From RPQJ01 sp963698735 (GTDB taxonomy: Bacteria > Pseudomonadota > Gammaproteobacteria > Steroidobacterales > Steroidobacteraceae), in NCBI GenBank assembly GCA_963698735.1, contig CAVOSA010000006.1:24755-88754 (forward strand): 64,000 nt of DNA, read 5' to 3'. The notes beneath the pieces were generated by a model, which saw nothing but the letters and a program-made list of their open reading frames with translations, was not told where the DNA came from and did not search any database. The stretch's first letter is position 1. Each line of letters opens with the position of its first letter. The position numbers and the translations under genes were made by a program. Shown here piece after piece: positions 38,434 to 44,945 of this stretch.

Positions 38434-38505
38434 CGGTCGATCCGTGGCTTTTCCCAGGGCGCGTGTCTGCCTTTCCAAGCCCTGGGGAAAGCCACGGATT
38501 GGCCG
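38434..38505. repeat. Stem-loop repeat, copy E
   Basis: The 26-nt arms at 38434-38459 and 38480-38505 pair with few defects around the exact core CGCGTGTCTGCCTTTCCAAG (38460-38479). The inner stem, CCGTGGCTTTTCCCAGGG-like on the left, is answered by CCCTGGGGAAAGCCACGG on the right. These bases differ from copies B and D on both strands. Confidence 0.85.
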
Positions 38506-38516
38506 CCTGCAGCCAG

Positions 38517-38548
38517 CGCGTGTCTGCCTTTCCAGGCCCGGGGAAAGG
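38517..38548. repeat. Core copy F with local hairpin
   Basis: CGCGTGTCTGCCTTTCCAGG (38517-38536) differs from the core at one base. It lacks outer arms, but its GCCTTTCC half pairs with GGAAAGGC at 38541-38548. It lies 57 bp after the core of copy E, repeating the B-C geometry at 8.7 kb. About 30 bp remain before the uracil-DNA glycosylase ATG. Confidence 0.65.
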
Positions 38549-38578
38549 CGCGGGGTCGGCTGCTATGCTCGTCGCGAA

Positions 38579-39226
38579 ATGAGGACGCCCGCCAACACGT
38601 CCTTTGATTCGGCCTGCACGCTGTGCCCGCGACTCGCCGAGTTCCTGGCCGAGGGCAAGCGGCAGCATCCCGACTATCACTGCGCCCCCGTCGCGCCGTT
38701 CGGCGACGCGAACGCGCGCTTGCTGGTCGTTGGCCTCGCGCCCGGCTTTCACGGGGCGAACGCCACTGGGCGTCCCTTCACCGGCGATTACGCGGGCATC
38801 CTGCTGTACGAGACGCTGCACGCCTTTGGCTGGTCGACGGCCCCGGTGTCGGTCTCTGCCGACGATGGGTTACGGCTTATCGGCTGCCGGATCAGCAATT
38901 CGGTGAAGTGCGTGCCGCCCGGCAACAAGCCGTTGCCGGCCGAGATTGCGACCTGCAACCGGTACCTGGCAAACGAACTGGCCGGCGTGGCGGAGGGCAC
39001 AGTGCTGCTGGCGTTGGGTGCGATTGCGCACGGCGCGGTACTGCGTGCGCTGGGCCTGAAGCTCTCGGCCTTCGCCTTTGCGCACGGCGCCGAGCATTCG
39101 CTGCCGCGTAAGCTGACGATGATCGACTCGTACCATTGCAGCCGGTACAACACCAACACGCGGCGCCTGACGACTGAGATGTTTCATACGGTCTTGGGGC
39201 GCGCCACGGCGCTCGCCAGGGGCTAG
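38579..39226 (+). CDS. Family 5 uracil-DNA glycosylase (UDGb-like)
   Basis: A 215-residue iron-sulfur uracil-DNA glycosylase that removes uracil and other deaminated bases from DNA. GLAPGFHGANATGRPFTGD (about residues 52-70) is the family 5 active-site signature. The four cluster cysteines are at 13 and 16 (CTLCPRL) and at 111 and 126 (VKCVPP, IATCNRY). The late His-containing block IDSYHCSRYNTNT matches motif 3. ATG 38579 is chosen; an upstream open frame merely translates the intergenic repeats. It is one base from uvrC, so two repair genes may share a transcript. Confidence 0.9.
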   Translation: MRTPANTSFDSACTLCPRLAEFLAEGKRQHPDYHCAPVAPFGDANARLLVVGLAPGFHGANATGRPFTGDYAGILLYETLHAFGWSTAPVSVSADDGLRLIGCRISNSVKCVPPGNKPLPAEIATCNRYLANELAGVAEGTVLLALGAIAHGAVLRALGLKLSAFAFAHGAEHSLPRKLTMIDSYHCSRYNTNTRRLTTEMFHTVLGRATALARG

Positions 39227-39227
39227 C

Positions 39228-41039
39228 GTGCCGTTCGATCTGCAGTCTTTCCTCGCCGCGCTCCCCACCAAGCCGGGCATCTACCGCATGCTCGACAAGG
39301 ATGGAGGCATCCTCTACGTCGGCAAGGCCCGGCATCTGCGCAACCGCGTGACGAGCTACTTCCACGGCCGCGTCCACGCCGACAAGACGCAGGCAATGCT
39401 GGCGCAGGTGGCGAGCGTAGAAGTGACGGTCACCGCGTCCGAGACCGAAGCGCTGCTGCTCGAGTTCAACCTCATCAAGCAGCACCGGCCGCGCTACAAC
39501 ATCCTGCTCAAGGACGACAAGAGTTTCCCGTTCATCCACGTGTCGGGTCACGAGTACCCGCGCATCGCTTTCTATCGCGGTACGAAGCGCCTGCCCGGAC
39601 GGTTCTTCGGGCCCTATCCGAGCACCGTTGCGACGCGCGAAACGTTGCTGCTGCTGCAGAAACTGTTTCGCCTGCGGCCGTGCGAGGACACGTTCTTCGC
39701 CAACCGTTCACGCCCCTGCCTGCAGTACCAGATCAATCGCTGCACCGGCCCGTGCGTGGGACTGATCACGCCGAACCTGTACGCACAGGACGTGGCGGAT
39801 GCGGTGAAGGTGCTCGATGGCCGCAACGTCGAAGTCATCGAGGACCTCGGCCGGCGCATGGAAGACGCGGCCTCGAAACTCGCCTATGAGCAAGCGGCCC
39901 GCCTGCGCGACCAGATCCAGATGCTGAAGCAGATCCAGACCACGCAGGTGATGACGCGCATCGCCGGGCACGACATCGACGCTGTCGGCATCGCGGGTTC
40001 AGGTGGCGAGTTCTGCGTGTCGGTCGTGTTCGTGCGCGGCGGGCGCAACCTCGGCAGCTCCAACTACTTCCCGAAGGGCGGCCTCGGCGACGAAGGCGAG
40101 ATGCTCGCCGGCTTCCTGGCGCAGTACTACTTCGCCCGCGTGGTGCCCGCGGAGATCCTGCTGTCGCGGCCGATCGAAGGTGCCGAAGCGCTCGAGCAGG
40201 CCCTGCAGCAGAAGGCCGGGCACGCGGTACAGATCCGCACCAACGTGCGCGGTACGCGTGCGCGCTGGATCGAGATGGCGCGCAACAATGCGGACCTTGG
40301 ACTCAAGATGCGCGCGTCGAGCCGGGCGACGATCACGGATCAGCTCGATGCCGTAGGACGCGAACTCAATCTCGGCAAGGCGCCCCAGCGCCTTGAGTGC
40401 TTCGACGTCAGCCACACCATGGGTGAAGCGGCTGTCGCGTCGTGTGTCGTGCTCGGGCCAGAGGGTCCGCTGAAAAGCGATTACCGGCGCTTCAATCTGC
40501 GCGACCTGACACCCGGCGACGACTACGCGGGCATCGAGCAGGCGGTCGAGCGGCGCTTCGCACGGGTGATGCGTGGCGAAGCACCGATGCCGGATCTGCT
40601 GCTGATCGACGGCGGACCGGGCCAGCTCAACGCCGCGATGGCCGCACTGTCGCGACTGGGCGTGACGGATCTGGCCGTCGTCAGCGTCGCCAAGGGCTCG
40701 GATCGCAGGGCAGGGCAGGAACGCCTTTTCTTTCCCGGGCAGGAAGCCCCGCTTATACTCGGTGACGAATCGCCGGCCCTGCGATTGATCCAGCGCGTGC
40801 GTGACGAGGCACACCGCTTCGCCATCACGGGGCACCGGCAGTCGCGCGACCGCAGCCGACGCGAATCGTGGCTGGAAGAAATTCCGGGACTCGGTCCGAA
40901 ACGGCGTCGGGAGTTGCTGAAAGCGTTTGGAGGGCTGCAGGGCATCCGGCAGGCGTCGGTGGAAGACCTGGCCAGGGTGCACGGCATCAGCCGGCAACTG
41001 GCAGAAGAAATTTTTGAACGAATGAACCCAGGGCCTTGA
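39228..41039 (+). CDS. uvrC: UvrC: excinuclease ABC subunit C
   Basis: A 603-residue UvrC, the dual-incision nuclease of nucleotide excision repair. The GIY-YIG domain is at the N-terminus (GIYRMLDKDGGILYVGKARH). A cysteine pair follows at the UvrC-specific linker (CEDTFFANRSRPCLQYQ), then the UVR/UvrB-binding helix (about 200-240), the RNase-H-like C-terminal nuclease (FDVSHTMGEAAVASCVVL, LLIDGGPGQLN) and the helix-hairpin-helix (IPGLGPKRRRELL). It begins at GTG 39228. pgsA overlaps its stop, the standard gammaproteobacterial order. Confidence 0.96.
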   Translation: MPFDLQSFLAALPTKPGIYRMLDKDGGILYVGKARHLRNRVTSYFHGRVHADKTQAMLAQVASVEVTVTASETEALLLEFNLIKQHRPRYNILLKDDKSFPFIHVSGHEYPRIAFYRGTKRLPGRFFGPYPSTVATRETLLLLQKLFRLRPCEDTFFANRSRPCLQYQINRCTGPCVGLITPNLYAQDVADAVKVLDGRNVEVIEDLGRRMEDAASKLAYEQAARLRDQIQMLKQIQTTQVMTRIAGHDIDAVGIAGSGGEFCVSVVFVRGGRNLGSSNYFPKGGLGDEGEMLAGFLAQYYFARVVPAEILLSRPIEGAEALEQALQQKAGHAVQIRTNVRGTRARWIEMARNNADLGLKMRASSRATITDQLDAVGRELNLGKAPQRLECFDVSHTMGEAAVASCVVLGPEGPLKSDYRRFNLRDLTPGDDYAGIEQAVERRFARVMRGEAPMPDLLLIDGGPGQLNAAMAALSRLGVTDLAVVSVAKGSDRRAGQERLFFPGQEAPLILGDESPALRLIQRVRDEAHRFAITGHRQSRDRSRRESWLEEIPGLGPKRRRELLKAFGGLQGIRQASVEDLARVHGISRQLAEEIFERMNPGP

Positions 41040-41623
41040 CCGAGTCGCTTTCCTTGAACCTCCAGTCGCTGCCCAATACCCTCACGCTCGGCCGCATCAT
41101 CGCGGTACCGCTGTTCGTTGTGCTTTTCTACTGGGGCGGACCCTGGGGCGATCCCCTCGCGGCGCTCGTCTTCATCCTCGCAGCGGTCACCGACTGGATC
41201 GACGGGTACCTGGCGCGGAAGCTGGGGGTCACGACGCCGCTGGGCGAGTTCCTCGATCCCGTGGCTGACAAACTGATGGTCGCCATCGCGTTGATCCTGC
41301 TGGTGGCGCACGACCAGGACGTCTGGATCGTGATTTCGGCGATGGTGATCGTCGGCCGTGAGATCACCGTCTCGGCACTGCGGGAATGGATGGCCCACCT
41401 CGGCGCGCGGGCCAAGGTGAAAGTGTCGTCGCTCGGCAAGTGGAAGACGATCGTGCAGATGGTCGGCCTCAGCCTGATGGTGTACCGCAGCGACCTGCTC
41501 GGGCTGCCGATCTACGAAATCGGGGTCGTACTGCTGGTGATTGCGGCCGTCCTGACCCTCTGGTCGATGGTCGAATACCTGAAGATCGCCTGGCCGGAGT
41601 TGCGCCGAAGCAACGTCCCTTGA
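41036..41623 (+). CDS. pgsA: PgsA: phosphatidylglycerophosphate synthase
   Basis: A 195-residue inner-membrane CDP-alcohol phosphatidyltransferase that makes phosphatidylglycerophosphate from CDP-diacylglycerol and glycerol-3-phosphate. The CAPT motif DWIDGYLARKLGVTTPLGEF with the following LDPVADK gives the D-x2-DG-x2-AR-x8-G-x3-D-x3-D pattern. About five hydrophobic helices are visible. The start is read as TTG 41036, overlapping the uvrC stop; no ATG occurs before NLQSLPNTLTLGR. It is followed by tRNA-Gly and tRNA-Cys, as in E. coli. Confidence 0.94.
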   Translation: MTESLSLNLQSLPNTLTLGRIIAVPLFVVLFYWGGPWGDPLAALVFILAAVTDWIDGYLARKLGVTTPLGEFLDPVADKLMVAIALILLVAHDQDVWIVISAMVIVGREITVSALREWMAHLGARAKVKVSSLGKWKTIVQMVGLSLMVYRSDLLGLPIYEIGVVLLVIAAVLTLWSMVEYLKIAWPELRRSNVP

Positions 41624-41652
41624 CAGGCCGGGGCCGCAACGCCAAAATTCAC

Positions 41653-41678
41653 GGCTCGCGAAGTTAACTTCGTGAGCC
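41653..41678. repeat. Inverted repeat between pgsA and tRNA-Gly
   Basis: GGCTCGCGAAGTT and AACTTCGTGAGCC are 13-base arms with one mismatch, directly abutting. They lie 29 bp after the pgsA stop and 3 bp before tRNA-Gly, suggesting a terminator/processing structure or a regulator site for the tRNA promoter. Confidence 0.45.
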
Positions 41679-41681
41679 CAA

Positions 41682-41757
41682 GCGGGTGTAGCTCAGTTGG
41701 TAGAGCGCGACCTTGCCAAGGTCGAGGTCACGAGTTCGAGCCTCGTTACCCGCTCCA
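41682..41757 (+). tRNA. tRNA-Gly (GCC)
   Basis: A cloverleaf is readable: acceptor GCGGGTG pairs with TACCCGC, D-arm GCTCAGTTGGTAGAGC, anticodon stem CGACC/GGTCG with loop TTGCCAA giving anticodon GCC, and T-arm containing GAGTTCGAGCCTC. The CCA end is encoded. The position after uvrC-pgsA matches glyW of E. coli. Confidence 0.97.
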
Positions 41758-41769
41758 GATTCTCGCGTG

Positions 41770-41799
41770 ACCCCGGGCCCTCCCGGGGTTGTGTTTTTC
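41770..41799 (+). terminator. Intrinsic terminator between the two tRNAs
   Basis: ACCCCGGG and CCCGGGGT form an 8-bp GC-rich stem with a CCCT loop, followed by TTGTGTTTTT. It suggests that tRNA-Gly and tRNA-Cys are at least partly separate transcripts, or attenuated between. Confidence 0.6.
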
Positions 41800-41823
41800 T
41801 GGTGGGTCGAAGTGCGCCATCGC

Positions 41824-41897
41824 GGCTAGGTGGCAGAGTGGTCATGCAGCGGCCTGCAAAGCCGTGTACGCCGGTTCGATTCCGACCCTAGCCTCCA
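41824..41897 (+). tRNA. tRNA-Cys (GCA)
   Basis: Acceptor GGCTAGG (41824-41830) pairs with CCTAGCC (41887-41893). The D-arm is GGCAGAGTGGTCATGC-like. The anticodon stem CGGC/GCCG carries loop CTGCAAA with anticodon GCA, the T-loop is GGTTCGATTCC, and CCA is encoded. Its 3' 46 bases are duplicated at 42507-42554. Confidence 0.96.
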
Positions 41898-41899
41898 CA
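41852..41899 (+). repeat. att-like direct repeat, tRNA-Cys side
   Basis: This 48-bp segment starts within the anticodon stem of tRNA-Cys and runs 2 bp past its CCA. The same 48 bases, with a single A-to-G change at 41885, recur at 42507-42554. Duplication of a tRNA 3' end is the classic footprint of tyrosine-recombinase integration. Confidence 0.8.
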
Positions 41900-41974
41900 T
41901 CCACAATTTGACCAGGTTCTTGTAGTTCAGGGATTTCGCTCGAAATCAGCCTGATTGCCGGGCTGTGGCCGAGC

Positions 41975-42001
41975 TTGACGCTTAACGGTATTCGTTATAC
42001 G
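41975..42001 (+). promoter_or_regulatory. Candidate higBA promoter and palindromic operator
   Basis: TTGACG (41975-41980) and TATACG (41996-42001) are promoter-like hexamers with a short 15-bp spacer, 9 bp before the higB ATG. The inverted repeat TAACG-GTATT-CGTTA (41983-41997) fills the spacer and touches the -10. It is well placed to be the HigA autorepression operator, and known HigA-type antitoxins bind short TAAC/GTTA palindromes. Confidence 0.5.
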
Positions 42002-42009
42002 CTCGCGCC

Positions 42010-42162
42010 ATGATCAGGAGCTTCCGCTGCGCCCACACGCAGTCACTCTACGAGACTGGGAAGTCGAAACGTTTCAGCGGCATCATAAATGACCAATGGC
42101 GCCTGTGCTTTCGATGGACGGCCGCCGGACCGGAAGATGTGGAGATCGTGGACTACCACTGA
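42010..42162 (+). CDS. higB: HigB-type toxin with internal deletion
   Basis: This 50-residue frame reads MIRSFRCAHTQSLYETGKSK, then RFSGI, and directly INDQWRLCFRW through to EDVEIVDYH. The first part is the normal N-terminus of RelE-superfamily HigB toxins and the last part is their normal C-terminus. The usual protein is about 92 residues, so roughly 40 central residues (helix 2 and the first core strands) are missing, in frame. The product may keep antitoxin contacts but probably not mRNA-cleaving activity. higA follows 14 bp downstream in the usual toxin-first order. It is too short for standard ORF calling. Confidence 0.75.
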   Translation: MIRSFRCAHTQSLYETGKSKRFSGIINDQWRLCFRWTAAGPEDVEIVDYH

Positions 42163-42176
42163 TGGAGAGACGAGTC

Positions 42177-42494
42177 ATGGCATTGAAGAACGGCATGCGC
42201 CCGGTTCACCCCGGTGAGATCCTGAAGGAGGACTTCCTCAAGCCCTCGGGCCTCAGTGTGAATGCACTGGCCAAGGCCTTGCATGTGCCAACGCCGCGCA
42301 TCAATGACATTGTGCTGAAGCGCCGCGGCATCTCGGCCGATACGGCAATGCGCCTGGCGCGCTACTTCGGTGGCGATGCGCAGTCCTGGCTCAACCTGCA
42401 GACGATCTACGACCTGCGTGTCGCCGAGCGCACGAGCGCCCGCCGGATCGAACGCGAAGTGGCGCCAGCGGCGGAGCAGCGGGTCGCCGCGTAG
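42177..42494 (+). CDS. higA: HigA-family antitoxin (XRE HTH)
   Basis: A 105-residue HigA antitoxin. It begins MALKNGMRPVHPGEILKEDF, the family entry motif. The helix-turn-helix follows in LSVNALAKALHVPTPRINDI with VLKRRGISADTAMRLARYFG, then QSWLNLQTIYDLRVAE. It binds HigB and represses the higBA promoter. The gene looks intact, with GGAGAG upstream of ATG 42177. It ends 12 bp before the second tRNA-Cys repeat, so both genes sit within the duplicated borders. Confidence 0.92.
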   Translation: MALKNGMRPVHPGEILKEDFLKPSGLSVNALAKALHVPTPRINDIVLKRRGISADTAMRLARYFGGDAQSWLNLQTIYDLRVAERTSARRIEREVAPAAEQRVAA

Positions 42495-42506
42495 GCATCG
42501 CCCACA

Positions 42507-42554
42507 GCCTGCAAAGCCGTGTACGCCGGTTCGATTCCGGCCCTAGCCTCCACA
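42507..42554 (+). repeat. att-like direct repeat, distal copy (tRNA-Cys 3' fragment)
   Basis: A second copy of the 48-bp tRNA-Cys 3' segment, 655 bp from the first and differing by one base (G at 42540). It lacks the D-arm and acceptor 5' strand, so it is not a functional tRNA. It marks the far edge of the higBA insertion. Confidence 0.8.
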
Positions 42555-42809
42555 CGCCGACTTTTCGGACGTCTCTCCGAGGCCGACCAGTGCCCGCCAG
42601 CCTGACCGGCATGAACCTCGGCGACGATCGCTCGCGGCTCAGCACGTCGCTCGTACACAACGTCCGGGGACGTCACCGGTGCTTGCTGGCGATTCCACCT
42701 GACTCTGCACTAAGTTAATCTCCGCCAAGTTGTGGCGGCGTAGGATCGGTCCAGCCATATCGCCGTATTGGACGATTGCCATTCAGGCATGCAGCCATGA
42801 ACGACGGGG
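42555..42809. other. Non-coding stretch after the higBA insertion
   Basis: I see no convincing gene, terminator or repeat here. E. coli has tRNA-Leu at this position relative to tRNA-Cys, but none is found here. Confidence 0.5.
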
Positions 42810-43496
42810 TTGTCAGGGGCGTCTGCTCGAGAGCACTCAGCCGGTCGGAGGCGGATTGCGCCGCTGGCAGCAGTCTCGTTTCTCGCTGCGTGCGGTGGCG
42901 GACCGTCAGGGTCCAATTCGAGCCCCGCAGAGAACAGTCCCCCGCCGATCCTGGGCTCGACCAACAGTGCCCCGCAGATTTCGGGCTCGCCGGCGATGGT
43001 CGCCGCGCTCGGGCAATCGTACTTGTTCCAACCTGCGGCCCAGGACGCGGACGGTGACCCGTTGAGCTTTGCCATCCAGAACAGGCCCGCCTGGGCCACG
43101 TTCGATTCGTCCAACGGCAGGCTTCATGGCACGCCTGCCTGCACGGACGCCGGCACTTTCTCCAACGTTGTCATCAGTGTGAGTGACGGCAGGTCGACGG
43201 CCGCGTTACCGGCATTCTCGATCGTCGTAGGCACGCCCTCCGTCACGGTGTCCTGGGTTCCTCCGACAACGAACACGGACGGTACGCCGGTGACGGGGCT
43301 TGACGGATTCGGGGTGTATTACGGCACTGCATCGGGCCAATACAGCCAATTCGTTGCGGTCCCGGATCCGAACAAGACGTCGGTCTGCCTGAGCGGGCTC
43401 AGCACCGGAATAGCGTGGTACTTCGCGGTGACGGCAATCAGCAGCAGCGGCGTGGAAAGCGCATATTCGATTGAGGTCAGCAAGTTGCTGCGTTAG
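42810..43496 (+). CDS. Lipoprotein with cadherin/Ig-like and fibronectin-like domains
   Basis: A 228-residue predicted lipoprotein. The lipobox is SFLAACGGG after an Arg-rich n-region, so the mature chain starts at Cys about residue 28. A Ser/Pro/Asn linker follows, then a putative Ig/cadherin-like fold (He_PIG type: YLFQPAAQDADGDPLSFAI to LHGTPACTDAGTFS). A fibronectin-III-like C-terminal domain follows (VTVSWVPPTTNTDGTPVTG to YFAVTAISSSGVESAYS). Such modules are usually surface-exposed binders. The start GTG 42810 has no strong RBS, so the real N-terminus could differ by some residues. Function unknown. Confidence 0.7.
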   Translation: MSGASAREHSAGRRRIAPLAAVSFLAACGGGPSGSNSSPAENSPPPILGSTNSAPQISGSPAMVAALGQSYLFQPAAQDADGDPLSFAIQNRPAWATFDSSNGRLHGTPACTDAGTFSNVVISVSDGRSTAALPAFSIVVGTPSVTVSWVPPTTNTDGTPVTGLDGFGVYYGTASGQYSQFVAVPDPNKTSVCLSGLSTGIAWYFAVTAISSSGVESAYSIEVSKLLR

Positions 43497-43532
43497 GCCC
43501 ACCAGCGCGTGGTCTCAATGGAGACCGCGCGT

Positions 43533-44474
43533 CTAGCGCCCAACTGTGCCCTTGTCCATGAATGGTTCCCCGATGATTCGGTGGCCATCTGACAAAGCAT
43601 CCATCACCAGTCGCAGTGGAACGATGTCCACGTCGCTGCTCCCGGTGCGTATCAGCGCCGCAAAATGCGCATACAAAGCCGGGTACTCCTGCGAAGGCGT
43701 GATGTCCACCGGGCAACCATCGATGTGCAGAACGGTTCCGCCCGCGCTGAGCAACAGGCGCCCAGCATCCGTTTCAACGTCGATTTCCCAGGTTGGAGTG
43801 CCTGCGTGAAGGATGTCGAGGTCCATCTCAACCGGCGCGCCATCCAGCGTCAGGGATAGCCGGGCCGCGCCAGGCGCAGCGCGATTCGACGGATACTGAA
43901 GCTCGGCCGCTTTCAGCACGAGGGCCCCCGATGCTATGCGGGTAAGGATCGAAAGCGCATTGATGCCGGGATCGAAGGCGCCGAAGCCCTCGGCGGTCCA
44001 GATCCAGTCCTGTCCCGGATGCCAGACGCGGACGTCCTCCTTCCAGGTAATGGTGGCGCGGCGAATGCGTGTGCGCTCGAGCCAGGTGCGCGCAGGTTCT
44101 ACGGCACAGCCGTGCCGGGAGTGCCATGACGCAAACAAGGTCTGGCGACGTTCGTCGGCGAGTGCGGACAACTCCTCGACTTCAGCGATCGATGTGCCGG
44201 GTGGCTTCTCGAGCAGGACATGGCAGCCGCGTCGAAGCGCAACGCGTGCGATCGCTGCCCGTGCCTGTGGCGGCATGCAAAGAGCCACTGCCTGCACGTC
44301 GGGATGCGCCTGCAGCAGCAATTCGAGGCTGTCGTAAGACGGGAGCGTGTCGAGACGGCTGTGCGGACTTGCTACCGCCACCAATTCAAATGCGGTGCTT
44401 GCTCGAATCGACGGCAAGTGTTGATCACGCGCAATCTTGCCCAGGCCGATGATTGCAATCCGAATCGGACTCAT
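43533..44474 (-). CDS. Gfo/Idh/MocA-family oxidoreductase (galactose dehydrogenase-like)
   Basis: A 313-residue NAD(P)-dependent sugar dehydrogenase-type protein. The Rossmann motif is IAIIGLGKIARDQHLPSI and the catalytic EKP motif is VLLEKPPGTSIAEVEEL. The C-terminal domain includes TWKEDVRVWHPGQDWIW and FGAFDPGINALSILTRI, which resemble bacterial D-galactose 1-dehydrogenase. It may oxidise a hexose to its lactone in the cytosol. It stands alone between the lipoprotein gene and a non-coding region, convergent with the former. ATG 44474 gives MSPIRIAIIGLG; upstream in-frame codons are not conserved. Confidence 0.85.
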   Translation of the reverse strand: MSPIRIAIIGLGKIARDQHLPSIRASTAFELVAVASPHSRLDTLPSYDSLELLLQAHPDVQAVALCMPPQARAAIARVALRRGCHVLLEKPPGTSIAEVEELSALADERRQTLFASWHSRHGCAVEPARTWLERTRIRRATITWKEDVRVWHPGQDWIWTAEGFGAFDPGINALSILTRIASGALVLKAAELQYPSNRAAPGAARLSLTLDGAPVEMDLDILHAGTPTWEIDVETDAGRLLLSAGGTVLHIDGCPVDITPSQEYPALYAHFAALIRTGSSDVDIVPLRLVMDALSDGHRIIGEPFMDKGTVGR

Positions 44475-44945
44475 CGTCGGGTCTCGAGCGACTGCGCGCA
44501 TTGCGCGTGAAATCCGTGGCGGATTTGTTGAGGACACCAAGAGGTTCCGAGGCCTGGCATTGCTGAATTGTAGGGTCCGGCCAGGTCCGCAGGCGCGGCC
44601 AGTCTGTGTCAAAATCGCCACCAGTCCGGTTCAAAGGTCGGGCGTATGCGGGCCGCGACGGGACGTTTTTTTGGCTGTCAAGGCGCCAGCGCCGCAGCCG
44701 CCACCAGTCTGGTGTCAAACTCTGGCGTCTGCGTGCTGCGCCGGGACCTTCTCCATCGGCTGTGCGAAGAGCGCGGGCGCGACGTCGGGTTTCCTTACAC
44801 GCCTGGCCGACAAAAATCGAATTCAGATTAAAAAATGATGATAACCAATGAAATATAATGATTATTTTCTGACGGCTCGGATTTTGCATAACGTAAAGTG
44901 TCGAGAGATTCTGCCGTGACCTTGGGAAAAACAGGGGGAAGTCAG
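44475..44945. other. Non-coding region with triplicated motif and AT-rich segment
   Basis: No gene is supported in this 471-bp region. It has two notable parts. At 44598-44725 a CCAGTC(T/C)GGTGTCAAA-like motif recurs three times. At 44812-44900 there is a strongly AT-rich segment including a perfect TATAAT (44854-44859), likely promoter territory for the PEP-CTERM gene. The second part contrasts sharply with the GC-rich surroundings and suggests acquired DNA. Confidence 0.5.
44598..44725. repeat. Three spaced copies of a CCAGTCYGG..GTCAAA motif
   Basis: The copies are CCAGTCTGTGTCAAAATCG (44599), CCACCAGTCCGGTTCAAAGG (44618) and CCACCAGTCTGGTGTCAAAC (44701). Multiple spaced repeats of this style occur at the ends of IS21-like elements as transposase-binding sites. 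No transposase remains nearby, so a solo IS end is one reading and regulator sites are another. Confidence 0.4.

Noticed and set aside
38411..38578. N-terminal extension of the uracil-DNA glycosylase frame
   Set aside because: The extension is a translation of the stem-loop repeat cores (LPFQ/CLSK-like peptides). The conserved protein starts at 38579.
41697..41891. A short plus-strand frame running through both tRNAs
   Set aside because: It translates tRNA-Gly and tRNA-Cys sequence and has no coding character.
42391..42676. Minus-strand frames containing RAGIEPAYTALQ
   Set aside because: This peptide is the well-known spurious translation of the antisense of tRNA-Cys; here it arises from the duplicated tRNA fragment.
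42555..42809. Hidden integrase or tRNA-Leu remnant after the higBA insertion
   Set aside because: Read in all frames and as a cloverleaf, I found neither a recombinase motif nor a tRNA fold.
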